This document shows, piece by piece, positions 50,301 through 59,995 of a DNA stretch of 64,000 bases (its first letter is position 1; each line of letters begins with the position of its first letter). A model generated the notes under the pieces. It was not told the DNA's origin, ran no database searches, and was given only the letters and a program-made list of their open reading frames with translations. This DNA is from Lates calcarifer (Eukaryota > Chordata > Actinopteri > Centropomidae): NCBI RefSeq assembly GCF_001640805.2, contig NC_066833.1:15376813-15440812 (forward strand), given 5' to 3'. The translations under genes and the position numbers were made by a program.

Positions 50301-53300
50301 AAAAGAGAAAGGGATGGGGAAAGGAATTTCTTTTGACTGTAGAGGCAGACGACTATGTCATTGGAGAAATATGAGGTGATCTTGTGACGTTCAGTTTCTA
50401 AGTCAAGGGGAATGCACATATTTCACTACTTTCATTACTTTCGGTGATGCAGGAGGCAGCTGCTTTCAGCAAAAAAATGTTCTGATAAACCTTACGCTAT
50501 CTATAATACACCAAACAGCAGACAGACAGACTATCAGATGGAGCATTTAGCACCTAAAGACCAAGATATATTTTTTCAGGAACTGGTGGAAACCAAAACA
50601 GAGCTAAAAGCAGAGTGGAAATTGTCAGGTGGTCAGAAACATGACTCCAAATGAATGATAATGTTGCTCTGTTTGCTGGATGTTTAAATAAACTGTTTGT
50701 GGTTCACATTAACAGAGATTCTATAATTGGTAATACTGATGTGATTAAAGGTTGTTGTCTGCAAGTTGCCAAAAAGAAAAAGGTTAGAAGGCAAGTAGGT
50801 ATACTTATTTCACAGTGTTCACTTCTATGATCATTACAGTTGCATAAACCCTTGCTCAGCTGCTACTCTACTGTTTTAAAGTACAGTTTCAACTGTTTGA
50901 AGTTCTTTGTAACCTTCTCAACAATATATTTTTGTTATTATCGTGCTTATTGTTTCTTTGCTGCTTGATCTGTGTGTTCGGCGTGCAGACAGTTCTGAGC
51001 CTAACAGTAATAGTGAGACCAAAACAAGCCACATGAGGAATGTGTGAGGTGTGGAGATTTAACAGGCTGGTTAAGTGTTTGTGTTTCTTCTAAGCATGAC
51101 TTGTAACAGCTTCACACAGTGGCTGAGATAGCAACCGACGCTACTGATGATATTTCCCTCCATCTTTTGCCTGGTACTTTGTTGTGGTGGATTAGCACAC
51201 ACAGCTGGTTAGTGTCTGTCTAAGCATCTCCCCAGACATGTCCCACTGCTCCACAGCTTTAACTCTCTCAAAGGACAAAGCCAGCCTGTGATCCCCGCTG
51301 AATTCCTCTCTCCAACAATCTTAGGAAAAGAAAATCCTCCCATCCAAGAGTTTTAGTGATAGCAGCAGGTTTGTAACCACCCTCCCCTCCCTTCCACTCA
51401 CACACACATGCACATCATCTTCTCTCTACAGTTGGTAGTTCTTCCTTGACAAGCCCAGTCAGGGTCAAGGTCAGGGTCAGGGGAGAGCTGCTGATTGCAG
51501 GTTTGGAACAAGGGGCTTAAAACTGCCATTACACATAATGTTTTACATGTGATGCCCCTCATACAAACTGGCACGCTGATAGTGCCAACAAATCAAATCA
51601 CTAACTTATCGGTCTTCCTCTACTGTCAGACAATTAGTTTCTATCGGGGAGATAAATCATGTTTGATAGAAGTTAGTGACCACAGATGCAAATGCTCTAA
51701 TCAGAAGAGTTCAACCTGAAGTTCAAGAGCTAGAAAGAGTTTATTTCATGGACACAATTGTGCATTTTGTCCATTTTCCGAAGGTTTGCTGCGGCAAAAA
51801 AAGTCTGCTCTGCGTGCATTTCACTACTGTCAGATAGAAAAGTCTTCAGGGAGTAAGAAAATTATCTTGCTTTACCATGAATGTCAGGCATTTGTAAGTT
51901 TTAGGATTTGCTTTGACAAGGTTTTATACATTGAGGAGTTGTAAAATGAGGTTATGATCCTCCAAACAAGGTCAAAACCTGAAAACCATCAGTACATGGC
52001 TTCCACCCTCTGGTGAAAACACTACATTCAGCAGGGTATTTGATCTTTCCTAACCCTACAGCATTCCTCTTGGTTCTGTTATCCTGTCCCTGAGGAGAGA
52101 GGAAAGTACGTGGTGGTCATGGATACTGGATTCAGAATGTAGGTATAGACTTGTTTTTATGGAACAAGGAAATCTTTGCCATTAATAGCTACAGCCAAAC
52201 ACACAGACAATCTTGTTCCCACAAAAACAGAGGCCGTCTATATTAAAAAAAGATCAGTGGACTGTCATTGTGCTCAGCTTCCTGAGATGTGTGTCATTTC
52301 CTCTTCTTCATCAGCTGTGGTGGCTTTTTCCCATGGTGGAAAGGACAGCATCTCTCCATCTGCACAGTGTCTCTAACAGTGCCTGAAAACCTGCATTATC
52401 TCTCTCTTCCTAACATATCCTCTCTGTCTTTTTCTCTCTTTTTTTTAATCTCATCATGTCCACTGTATAGGATGAAAAGAGACAGTGAGCTCACGTAGAA
52501 GGACACTACTGTTTCCAAAAATCCAATCCAAAGTTTCTTTTTCTCTATAAAACCTGGCGCCGCTCCCTGTTTCTGAGAACTGAAGACGGAAAGACTCCCA
52601 GCAACAAAGGGCAGCATTGATCTCCTAAACATGTTTTCTGGTGAGGACGCAGGGTACCTTGTGTTCAGTTTCTCATGCTGCCTTGGTTTTTTTATGCTTT
52701 ACAGACCATAAACCTCACTTACAGCTCTCAGGATTCTCATCCCTTTACTTGGCAACACTTGGCCCATGTTCCTCAGCTATAAAGTGCAGTCTTGTGAACT
52801 ACTTCAGATGCTTTGTGCACCTAATTCATTTTCTCGTTTTAAGGTGATTGTTCTCCCTTTTTATGACCAGTCTCATGAGTCCAATCCACTAATGATGCAG
52901 AAGAACAATGACGACTTTATTGAGTATACTTTGGGGAGCTTGATATTTTTCTGCACGCCTTCAATGCACTCTCTGCCTGGGAAGTGGGTGGTAAGTATGG
53001 AGGATGTCAGCTTGCCAAATCTCTGCTCTCCCCCTAAAGCAGAAAACCCCATGAAATTAACATATTTAGTCCCCACCAAACAATCCAGTTCATTCTTCCA
53101 GTCTCTCTCACGCTCGCTCTGTCTGTCTCTCGCATCTGTTCAGACTTGTATCCATCTTCACACTTAACATCTCACTTTCTCTATCATGGTGACTATTTGA
53201 GAGAATGAATCTCGCATTCATTCACGAAGTACCTCATGTGACCCTGTTTTCACTGAAACATTATTCTTTCCCTTTTCTGCCTGTAATGCTCACATCTTGT

Positions 53301-56300
53301 ATTTTCATTTTCAAAAAACAAAAAAACAAAAACACTTTTCATTGATTTAATTGTTTTTTTTGGCCAAGTTGTGAACACAATACTGACATATTATCACCTT
53401 TTAAAGTTACAGTGAATGTGTAAGCAAATAGTTGCTTGTACACACATCCAGTGGACACAGAGCAACATTAGCATTTATTTGAGTCATGTTTCTGGCCACC
53501 TAATGAATGAAAGTCCAATATTCAGTCTCATTTTAGCCACCAACCCCTACGGCAAACATCTGGCTGTAGCTACTAAATGCTCCACTAGGTTCACCGGGGA
53601 GCCACAAACTGTGTCTATTGACTGTTTGGTGCTAAACAGGCAGAGTACAGTTAACAGGAATGTTTTGGGCCAGAAAACAAAGACAGTGAGCTGAAAGTCA
53701 GTGAAATACTGAGGAGAATGGCTGAGTTGGTGATAATTATCTGTGGGTTCATCACTTTGGGAAACAACAAACTCCGTAGGCATTTTATTCATTATTAATA
53801 TAAAAATCATTAAAAAAACACATTTATTTAAAACTGCTCCCTTACACTTCTCACAGTGGTGGACAATGATGAATCCTACCACTTCACAGAGCAGCTGAGC
53901 CAAGATGCTGACATGTCCACAGCCACCATTTACCGATTAACAACCATCACCGAATCACCACAGCTGTGTCAAGTCTCAACAAATCCAGGCAGCTGTGAAG
54001 GATCAGTTTGACCCATTCAGTGAGGAGTTCATCGCCATGACTCTCCTCAGGGGGAAAGATTTGGAAAGACAGGAGATAGACATAAAGCAAAGGAGACAGA
54101 GGGATGAACACATCTGTGATGATCCATCTTGGTTTCCATTGCATTTGCAAACAAGTACATCTGTTGGGTGATGCATATAGGGGGAAAATTTTAGTTGGAT
54201 CATATTATACACTAGACTCTTAGGCTTTGGAAAATTAACAGCTTAAATATGCATGCAATACATCAGAGGCCACAACTGACAAAAACAAATTTATAATGCC
54301 TGGCTTCTCAGAAAGTCTTATCTTCCAGTGAGAAAAAGTCTAAAAGTCGAATCAGTGTGTGCGATAAATGTGTTTACAATTCATCTTCAGCAGACTGGAC
54401 GTATAAAAAAAATGGAGGACCTATGACCAGAGTTTGTTTTTCCTTCTATCTTCTCTTGTTTTCATAGACAGAGCACAAATGATGCCAAGGTCTGACCGTG
54501 TAATAACTTTTTTGGCACTGTCCTTGTCACGTCATAATTGAATAATCAAAATTCCTTCCTTCACGTGCGGCTGACGCAGAGAGAGAGTGAAAGAGGAGAG
54601 GAGGAAGCAAAAGGTGGTCTGCTGACCTTGTGATCAGTCTTTTGCATCCTTCAGATGTGGCATGTGGAACTTCCTTTCTCTGTCTCTCTCTCTCTTTTCC
54701 TCCTTAAGGGGTTTCCTGTATCCACAGCCAGCATGCGGGTCAAGAGTCAGACCTACTGTAAAGTTGGTCTGGTAAATTCTTATCGCATGCCAAAGTACAG
54801 TTGCTAGACCAATCCTGTCTTCACCTCTGCATTTTTTAAGAATGTCTCCCTCAGGAGCCGTTCCTCTGGTAGGCAGGGATTTTTATGAGAGACAATTTGA
54901 GTCCTTGACTTTACCACATCACACTGCTGAACTGAGACATTTATAGTTCCTATGAGCACTTTTTAAAAGGTAAGAGAAACAAAGGAAACTGGCCAATTTT
55001 GCTGCAGAAGGTTTGTCTTCAAAATGTACGGAAGGTAGCAAAACTAAATGTTCTGTATGTATATATGTGCTGTAGATCTCTTATTGTTACTTTGGTATTT
55101 TTCCTATTGTTTTGCACAGCTGCTGTTTTACAAGATATTGTCAGTGGTTTTATTCGCAGCAGATAAACAGTGACTTTAAAATCAGATTTACTGCCTTCAG
55201 TTCTCTCTCCAAGCAGATACTTTGTGTGAACATATGCATAAATAAAGTCACCTCCCACACAGTTAGGTACAGGTACAAGAAGTACTACAAGTAAGCTTAG
55301 TGTGTAACTGAAATTTTGGAGGTATTTATGTCAGCTCATCTACAAGCATGTATAAGCTTACATTACCCAGGAACCACTTTTCTATCTCCCTATTTAAAGC
55401 ATGTTTCATCTTTGAAAAGAAAGACTTTGCAGAACAAATAAAACCCTACTTATTTTCACTCCTAAAACTATGTGGAACCCCAGTCCAACTATCTGATGAT
55501 CTGTGCAGCACATGTCTGAAGCCAAAATCAGTTTTAGTCATGCAGAACCCCAGTCACTCACTCTAAGCTTGTTATCTCAGCATGTTTAGTCTATGTCTGT
55601 CTCTCTGATTTAAGAACCCTGGCATAGGATCCCTCTCTCGTTTTTCTGTCTTTCATTCCTCTGCCTAATTGGTCTCCCACACTCCAGACACTCCCTCCAC
55701 TCAGACCTCCTCTTTTACAGTGCTTGATGTTTTGAACTTCATCACTTTAACTGTAACAAAGTGTGATGCATACTTCAAACTAATGAGTTTCAACAGCACA
55801 GTCTTCCATTGCGGCTGGATGCCTATGTCAGACTCACATGTTCACATCATTCCACAAAAGAGCTTTAGGCCATGATAAGACATGACGCTGCTGAGCTGCG
55901 TCTGTAACAGAGACAACTAAGCTCATGGGACAAGGATCATTACATCATTCTGATTGTTATTCAGCTACAGCTATTTAGCATCAGCTACAGCTAACATGGA
56001 GTGACAAGTGGTATAAATAAAAGCAGCATGGGTGCTCTCCTTGGGTTTAAAGGATAAGCCTAGCAGAAAAACTTCGGCAGCCGGGTTATGGAAATCAGAA
56101 TTTGCAGGGGCATTTCGAAGGCATCATGTGTGATCATGGCCTTATTTGGTACTCCAGACTGAAAACCAAGAGCAAGAGCTGGTTAACACAGAGCTTAAGA
56201 AAGAGAGGGGGAAAGAAATAGAGATGGGTGTTTACAGAGCTATTTGGAACAGAAGTTACAGTTTTGGACTTACCCTGGCACCCTTCTCTGGGAAACATTT

Positions 56301-56354
56301 ACATTCTCCGCTACAGTCTCTTCCTCCACAGGGGCCACTGTGCTTCTTCCCACC
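20792..56354 (-). CDS. col4a2: Collagen type IV alpha-2 chain, 45 exons resolved, 5' end outside window
   Basis: Secreted basement-membrane collagen that trimerises with two alpha-1(IV) chains through NC1 and cross-links through the N-terminal 7S region. Forty-five exons can be read; they total 4932 nt and close in frame to 1643 residues plus stop. Order: 7S cysteine exon, about 1400 residues of Gly-X-Y with the many interruptions typical of type IV, then NC1 in three exons. The alpha-2 assignment rests on the C-terminal [10 protein letters not shown], the even-numbered-chain NC1 features and the flanking rab20 and naxd. Exons near the 5' end are whole-codon (phase 0) and short (36-135 nt). 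From about 33.2 kb downstream most begin and end inside a Gly codon (phase 1), a known type IV pattern. The signal peptide exon was not found before 64 kb. In vertebrates the divergent partner col4a1 lies beyond that 5' end. Confidence in identity is very high; a missed micro-exon cannot be fully excluded. Confidence 0.96.
21468..21490. repeat. Poly-A tract in col4a2 intron
   Basis: About 22 consecutive A on the plus strand. It could be the tail of a degraded retroposon, but no body is recognisable beside it. Confidence 0.85.
21642..21928 (-). CDS. col4a2: col4a2 middle NC1 exon
   Basis: 287 nt, phase 1 in and phase 0 out. It encodes [20 protein letters not shown], then [20 protein letters not shown] and SRCSVCEAP, ending the first NC1 repeat and starting the second ([16 protein letters not shown]). 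The donor is ATG|GTGAGT. A long poly-A run at 21468-21490 lies in the intron just downstream of this donor. Confidence 0.96.
22360..22472 (+). mobile_element. Teleost interspersed repeat fragment ending in an ATGG-rich tail
   Basis: Contains CAGCTGGGGTTGGCTCCAGT, then GACAAGCAGTATAGCTAATGGATGGATGG. This matches my memory of a very common fish repeat tail (GCTGGGATAGGCTCCAGC...GGATGGATGG) that belongs to retroposon 3' ends. It is degraded and sits within a col4a2 intron. Confidence 0.7.
23255..23446 (-). CDS. col4a2: col4a2 exon spanning end of triple helix and start of NC1
   Basis: 192 nt. The first codons finish the collagen helix ([15 protein letters not shown]) and lead straight into NC1: [20 protein letters not shown] then [20 protein letters not shown]. 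The helix-to-NC1 junction inside one exon is the normal type IV arrangement. Confidence 0.96.
23896..27216 (-). CDS. col4a2: col4a2 triple-helix exons, C-terminal block (11 exons)
   Basis: Minus-strand exons: 23896-24012, 24102-24248, 24344-24442, 25071-25232, 25669-25785, 25904-26029, 26342-26413, 26513-26620, 26752-26859, 26969-27043 and 27153-27216. All but the last-named begin and end in phase 1, with the intron splitting a Gly codon; the exon ending at 27216 starts in phase 0. Each reads as continuous Gly-X-Y with interruptions, for example [32 protein letters not shown] and [13 protein letters not shown]. Such breaks give type IV helices their flexibility. The plus-strand frames across these exons are mirror-image shadows and were not called. 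Confidence 0.93.
27375..27640 (+). mobile_element. Dispersed teleost repeat, family A, copy 1
   Basis: Shares ordered words with 53420-53750: CAGAGCAACA(C/T)TAGCATT, GTGTTTCTAGCCAACTGATG and a later ACTGTTTAGTGCTC-like segment. The two copies are clearly related but diverged, as expected of an old non-autonomous element. It has no open frame. Confidence 0.7.
27736..29754 (-). CDS. col4a2: col4a2 triple-helix exons, middle block (7 exons)
   Basis: Minus-strand exons: 27736-27917, 28006-28131, 28229-28372, 28555-28725, 28822-28983, 29150-29371 and 29498-29596, followed upstream by 29680-29754, which carries GPCDAVPG with a helix cysteine. The exon at 28006-28131 holds a long interruption ([18 protein letters not shown]) aligned with a similar break in human COL4A2. 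The 222-nt exon contains [14 protein letters not shown], also matching a known break. Its acceptor at 29371 follows a run of A instead of pyrimidines, which is unusual, but the frame requires it. Confidence 0.92.
30032..32645 (-). CDS. col4a2: col4a2 triple-helix exons with cysteine-bearing interruptions (8 exons)
   Basis: Minus-strand exons: 30032-30076, 30485-30668, 30842-30948, 31114-31186, 31266-31417, 31613-31684, 31870-32019 and 32532-32645. The 45-nt exon encodes [15 protein letters not shown], and the 152-nt exon begins [14 protein letters not shown]. These cysteine-containing breaks lie where human alpha-2(IV) has its own, and they are thought to form loops or cross-links. RGD occurs in GERGDKG and DRGDAG. 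Several phase changes (0 to 1) occur here and all are compatible. The exon at 32532-32645 uses a weak GTCTGT donor. Confidence 0.9.
31718..31760 (+). mobile_element. Short retroposon-end fragment
   Basis: AGAATCAGAATATCTTTATTGTTATTGTCAC resembles the AATCAGAAT...CTTTATTGTCATTG motif found at the 3' end of abundant fish retroposons. Only the end is visible. It lies in a col4a2 intron. Confidence 0.5.
33177..36258 (-). CDS. col4a2: col4a2 triple-helix exons, N-terminal block (14 exons, mostly phase 0)
   Basis: Minus-strand exons: 33177-33240, 33894-33938, 34036-34071, 34156-34203, 34315-34359, 34503-34574, 34917-34958, 35092-35127, 35271-35324, 35419-35454, 35600-35668, 35761-35877, 35991-36035 and 36124-36258. 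Apart from the first listed, all start and end on codon boundaries, with sizes such as 36, 45, 54 and 72 nt. Landmarks are [11 protein letters not shown] (helix Cys and a possible N-glycosylation site NGT), the non-collagen break [12 protein letters not shown], and [12 protein letters not shown] with an NTT sequon. The exon at 34503-34574 has a weak GTCTGT donor. Order and breaks track human COL4A2 closely. Confidence 0.92.
38425..39010 (+). mobile_element. Dispersed teleost repeat, family B, copy 1 (longest)
   Basis: Contains AACATGCTAACATGCTCATA, then CAGCTGGGGCTGATGGGAA, ACCAAATTTCATGCCCAT, and AGTAGTTATTGAGATATTTC followed by a GACCAAAGTG-like word. These words in this order are familiar from a repeat found in very many fish introns. 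Two further copies in this window (47980-48200 same strand, 62810-63145 opposite strand) share them. Non-coding; transposon class not certain. Confidence 0.75.
41045..41155 (+). mobile_element. Fish retroposon fragment
   Basis: Has the order CCAATTTCATTTACTGTATA, then AGAGGGCTTTACAGGTTTTACA and GACATCCTCGGTCCTC. This parallels a common teleost element reading roughly TTTATATAGCCCAATATCAC...GAGGGCTTTACA...GACACCCTCTGTCCT. Degraded and non-coding. Confidence 0.55.
44255..44490 (-). mobile_element. LINE reverse-transcriptase 3' fragment (L2/CR1/Rex-like)
   Basis: The minus strand encodes a short frame with [20 protein letters not shown], then [14 protein letters not shown], matching the conserved end of LINE ORF2 (SRLDYCNSLL.GLP...LQ.IQN.AAR.L). 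It is followed downstream by a TTTATTTATATAGC-like tail on the plus strand (near 44268). It is severely 5'-truncated with stops on both sides, so it is a dead copy in the col4a2 intron. Confidence 0.8.
45260..45635 (+). repeat. Polypurine tract, GGAA/GAAA-rich
   Basis: About 370 bp almost entirely A and G on the plus strand. It includes two tandem copies of a 44-bp unit starting at about 45477 and 45521 (GGAAGAGGGGAGGAGAGGA). Open frames on the minus strand (Phe/Leu/Ser-rich) result from this composition and are not genes. Confidence 0.9.
47291..47353. repeat. (TA)n microsatellite joined to poly-T
   Basis: About 37 bp of TA followed by about 24 T. It may mark a retroposon tail on the minus strand but has no recognisable body. 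Confidence 0.9.
47980..48205 (+). mobile_element. Dispersed teleost repeat, family B, copy 2 (internally deleted)
   Basis: Carries the start (AATGTTAACATGTTGATGATTAGCA) and the end (TATTTTAGTCTGGACTAAAG, TGGTGGACGGACC) of the family seen at 38425-39010. The middle is shortened. Confidence 0.7.
49397..49950. repeat. Long near-perfect inverted repeat, 149-bp arms, 256-bp spacer
   Basis: Arm 1 is 49397-49545 and arm 2 is 49802-49950. Arm 2 is the reverse complement of arm 1 with a single visible mismatch (GATCAGCC against GATCTGCC). Because of this, the same translated frame appears on both strands. The spacer (49546-49801) is unique-looking. There is no target-site duplication or transposase, so the origin is open: recent inverted duplication, foldback element or assembly effect. 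Transcribed as part of col4a2 pre-mRNA, it would fold into a long hairpin. Confidence 0.95.
53415..53755 (+). mobile_element. Dispersed teleost repeat, family A, copy 2
   Basis: Longer copy of the family seen at 27375-27640: CAGAGCAACATTAGCATTTA, CATGTTTCTGGCCACCTAAT, GACTGTTTGGTGCTAAACAG and AAAACAAAGACAGTGAGCTG. Non-coding; the transposon class is unknown to me. Confidence 0.7.
56274..56354 (-). CDS. col4a2: col4a2 7S-domain cysteine exon
   Basis: An 81-nt phase-0 exon with acceptor TCTGACAG and donor AGG|GTAAGT. It encodes [20 protein letters not shown], the cysteine cluster of the 7S region that disulfide-bonds four collagen IV protomers. It joins directly in frame to the exon at 36124-36258 (KGAR then GHPGPLG), so the intervening 20-kb intron skips no helix sequence. 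The short sequence before the cluster should be the mature N terminus. The signal-peptide exon was not found. Confidence 0.92.
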
Positions 56355-59300
56355 CTGTCAGACACAAAAGAGACAACACAGAGGTCAGAGATGGGCTTTT
56401 AGAGGTCAGGGTATAGAGGTCAAATATACAGAAAACTAACAATTTGCTGAACACTTAATGTGCATAAATACTGGAGAGGTATGTGTACATTTGGTAGCTT
56501 GCCTTCTTTTTTGTGCCTTACATGGGGCACAGTGTGGGGTAAATTGTAGAGTACTGTAGGTGTGACCGCCTGTGTTTGTTTACACAGTGGATTGTGAATA
56601 CACTTGTTGTTTATGCCTGCGGCTCTGTTGCATGAGTGCAGATGACTGTTGCAGCGCTGTCTACACTGTTGAGTACATGGGGCTAGTGTGCAGAAAGGAT
56701 GCTTTGGATGCGGCTGCAATGACTCATGACGGTCGTCCAGCCATTTGACCATGAAAGTCCCATTCATCAGAGAGGCTGGGCCCTGCCTCTGACAGGGACA
56801 ATTTGTCTTTGGATGTCTGCATACCAACAAAAACCACCCACCATCATAGTCTGATTTGTGCTAGACATCACACAAGTACACACACACATGCCCATGGAGG
56901 TCAGCGTGGACATAACATGATCAAAGCAAGCAGTCACACAAAGGAGATTTCCCAACCCACAGGTCAGAGGTGTCAAGGCCCTAAGCTATCTGAGAGAGCT
57001 GGAGTCGTTAATTAAGACAAAATGGAGTCATGTAGAACTTCTGTGCGGTTTATCAAATGAATATCACATCTAAAATCCAAGCTGAACCTACTCCCTTTGG
57101 ATCCTTTGCCACATTTGACCACATTTCTTACTCATCAGGAGCAGAAGGAAAATTTGAAACATTTATAAAAAACAGTAGATGCATAACACATAATGTTTTA
57201 AGAGCCTTCACCTTCAATACTGCAAAACAGACATCAACATCAATGTCATTTCTGGAATTAATGTATCGCTGATCTAATGTTCTTTTACAAGATCTGCAGA
57301 TTAATCAGTGAGTGTTTCAATTCAGTAAAACTGAATAGAGATGTGCAGAGAGGCTCCAGGCTCCATGTAGCTGTGCGTGTGACATCCCTGCCCTGTGTTG
57401 GCCTACGTCCTCCACCTACACAGCCATACCATAGCTTGCTTAGGCAGCAAATTCCTCAACACCCTCCCCTCTCCCTTGTTAAAAAAAAAAAATCAAAATG
57501 ACCACTTTATGCCTACAGTGGCAACAGTGTGGCTGATAAAGAATCAGAATAATTCTCCCTCCTCATTTTGACAGCAGATCGCAGCAGTCCCACTGACAAA
57601 GGCCACATTGAGACCATCCTCACACACAAAGACTGTCTTTTAACCATACAGACGTCGTCCTTTAATGATCCCCTATCTCCACCACAAAAAAGACCCTCTT
57701 CCCTGCCCTTATGGAATGCACAAGCCTGCATTTCTTTGTTAACTATCAGTGGATCTGAGGGGTGCCTTTCAAACTGCTGTTTGATATAGCTACAACATGC
57801 TGTGATGGGTTTTATGGTGGCAGACTCACTCTGTCCACAAACAACATTCTTTACTTATGCCCATAATTTTGAAAGGGGTTTTTCCAAAGTGAGGATCCTC
57901 TCTGTGCACACTTTGGCAACACTTCAGTTTCTGGAGACTGAGACAAAAAAAGGAAGGTCACATCATCCCAATAAGGGTGTAACAGAGTAACAGCAAGACC
58001 TTTCTCCACATTGAGGTGGAAATCCAAAACTCAGACAATAGACTGCGTCATCTCCGGACAGACACACAAGGGAATGGCTCCCATAAAGGCAATTACACAT
58101 CACGGAGCAATGCACCATCAATTCAGCTTCACAGTTTACAGGTTCAAAATAGCTTATGGCTGTTTCAGCAGAGGACAATAGGATTGTGCTGCAGCATCCT
58201 GTTTTCTCCACCCGCCCAACACAATAACCCACTCTTTTCCATAGCTGCGGTACACCTTGGAAACTAATTAGATGATAATGTGTGGGTGCACATTCAACAA
58301 ACAGCATAGATCATCATGAAAAAAACAGTCAAATGTTAATGAACTTGCTGTCTGATAAACCAACCATTTGCTATTTCCTTCTTTCTTTCACACTTCACAG
58401 TTTGGTTCAATTGGCCCAGACCAAGGTAAATACACTTTTGCTTTTTACCTTAATTCATTTTCTCTGATGGGAGAGACAAATGAATCCAGACCACCTAGCA
58501 CCACCACATAGGGTCCTACAAATGATTACCATAAATCTGAAGCTATATGAAGCTATAAGGAAAGAGGCCTGGCTCCCACACAGGATCTGATTTGCTGTGA
58601 TTGTTCATCTGTGGCCTCTTGTTTACAATGTGAGTCTTTAGTGGAGATCATCTTTTATGTCCTCTGAACTACCTTCAGCGGCCTGGGGGATCTTCTCAAG
58701 TACTCTGCTCTATTTCAAAATTTGAGATCATGTGCACAGATGTAAACATGCCTTTTACACGACTCATATATACATTAAACTGTGCAGTTGTGTGCATCAC
58801 TCAGACCACACACACGTAACAGAGGAGAAATAAAACATTTTCTATAGAGATGTAGTAGAAAAATAGGCTAAGCCTGTTCAAGCAACAATGTGCTGTTTTC
58901 CTAATAGAGCCAACATGGTGTCTTCTGAACCAAAATAAAATCTATTCCTCTCTTTCCAAGTTGGTTTTAAAGTGTGTCTGGAGTGTGTCTGTCATTACAG
59001 AGTTGCAAGGGGAGAATAAGTGTTAATGTGAAATACAGTTAAGAGGGGCTTCATTAAGAGGAGGTCTACCACACAACATGTAGGAAAAATACACTTGTTT
59101 ACTCTGTTAGACTTCAGATAGTTCAGTACAGTAGCCTTAGCCATGTGTGTATCTATAGGAGTACCTATATGCAGGCCATTTCACATTTTTGTATTTTACA
59201 TCTATCATTACCTGCCAGCGCTTCACTGAATAACTCATTGAACTGTGACAAAGTGCTGTGTGAAGATAACCTACACCGTGAGTTCTTAGGAGTGTACACG

Positions 59301-59489
59301 TTCTTCAAGCTACAGTGGTCAGATTAATGCCTCTCTTAATGAGAAATGTTGTTTTTGTTGCCTCCCTGCTCTTAATGGCCGCACCGGTGCCTCACTCTGA
59401 ATCTGCACTGCCTCCTTCAGTACATTGTACAGTAAATGAAATAAAACCAGCTGGGTAAACAACACTCTTTCTCATGCTCCTCCTGCTGA

Positions 59490-59490
59490 T

Positions 59491-59517
<27 letters not shown>
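59490..59517. repeat. (CA)n microsatellite
   Basis: About 14 CA units in the upstream col4a2 intron. Confidence 0.95.
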
Positions 59518-59521
<4 letters not shown>

Positions 59522-59928
59522 TTATAGTTATTAATGTGATTAGAGAGAAATATGGAGGATTTCTTTGGCTTTGTGGATAGAGAAAACACGTGGTGCAGTG
59601 AGCTCTGGTTATTAATGACATTCTTTTTATCAATAAAAATAGATACAGATGCTTTCATACGCCATTGATAATAATAATAATAATAATGCACATTTAGGTG
59701 TCTGTTACAAGACAGTAATGGACAGCTAGTCCATTATTCCATTATTGCCTACTGTACTGTATGTCAGGACAGTTTGGAGTATACTGTCATACCAAGACCA
59801 AGAAAGGGGCTGCAGCAACTACTAAAGTACTATAACATCAAACTATTTTGTGGTGTAACCTCCAGGTAATGATGATCCTTGACCTCATAAGCATCTCAGT
59901 TTCTGATTGGCTGACAGTTGTAAGTCAT

Positions 59929-59995
59929 AATATTCATTTCCGAATATTATAGTGACTATAATATATAGTCACTATAATATTCGGAAATGAATATT
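59929..59995. repeat. Perfect 32-bp palindrome with 3-nt loop
   Basis: Left arm 59929-59960 and right arm 59964-59995 are exact reverse complements around ATA. The arms run AATATTCATTTCCGAATATT and on to AGTGACTATA. The structure is AT-rich with an internal CCGAATATT. No flanking direct repeat is obvious. It could extrude as a cruciform or form a hairpin in RNA. Confidence 0.95.

Larger units (their letters stand above)
36259..56273 (-). other. col4a2: 20-kb col4a2 intron between 7S exon and triple-helix exons
   Basis: Flanking exons join in frame, and I found no further Gly-X-Y exon on the minus strand inside. The content is AT-rich single-copy-looking DNA with scattered repeats: family B copies (38.4-39.0 and 48.0-48.2 kb), a LINE fragment (44.3 kb), a polypurine tract (45.3-45.6 kb), (TA)n with poly-T (47.3 kb), a long inverted repeat (49.4-49.95 kb) and a family A copy (53.4-53.75 kb). 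Large 5' introns of collagen IV genes often hold enhancers, but no site can be singled out by eye. Confidence 0.8.

Noticed and set aside
36259..56273. Search for additional collagen exons in the large intron
   Set aside because: The exons at 56274-56354 and 36124-36258 join directly in frame and match the human order, so none is needed and none was seen.
20792..56354. Assignment to another even-numbered chain (col4a4 or col4a6)
   Set aside because: The terminal CMKNL, the pattern of helix interruptions and the rab20/naxd neighbours all fit alpha-2. An NC1 tree would settle it fully.
56420..56830. 136-codon minus-strand frame next to the 7S exon, tested as a signal-peptide exon
   Set aside because: No hydrophobic signal segment, no collagen-like continuation and no matching donor in phase 0. 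It lies upstream of the exon's acceptor, in intron.
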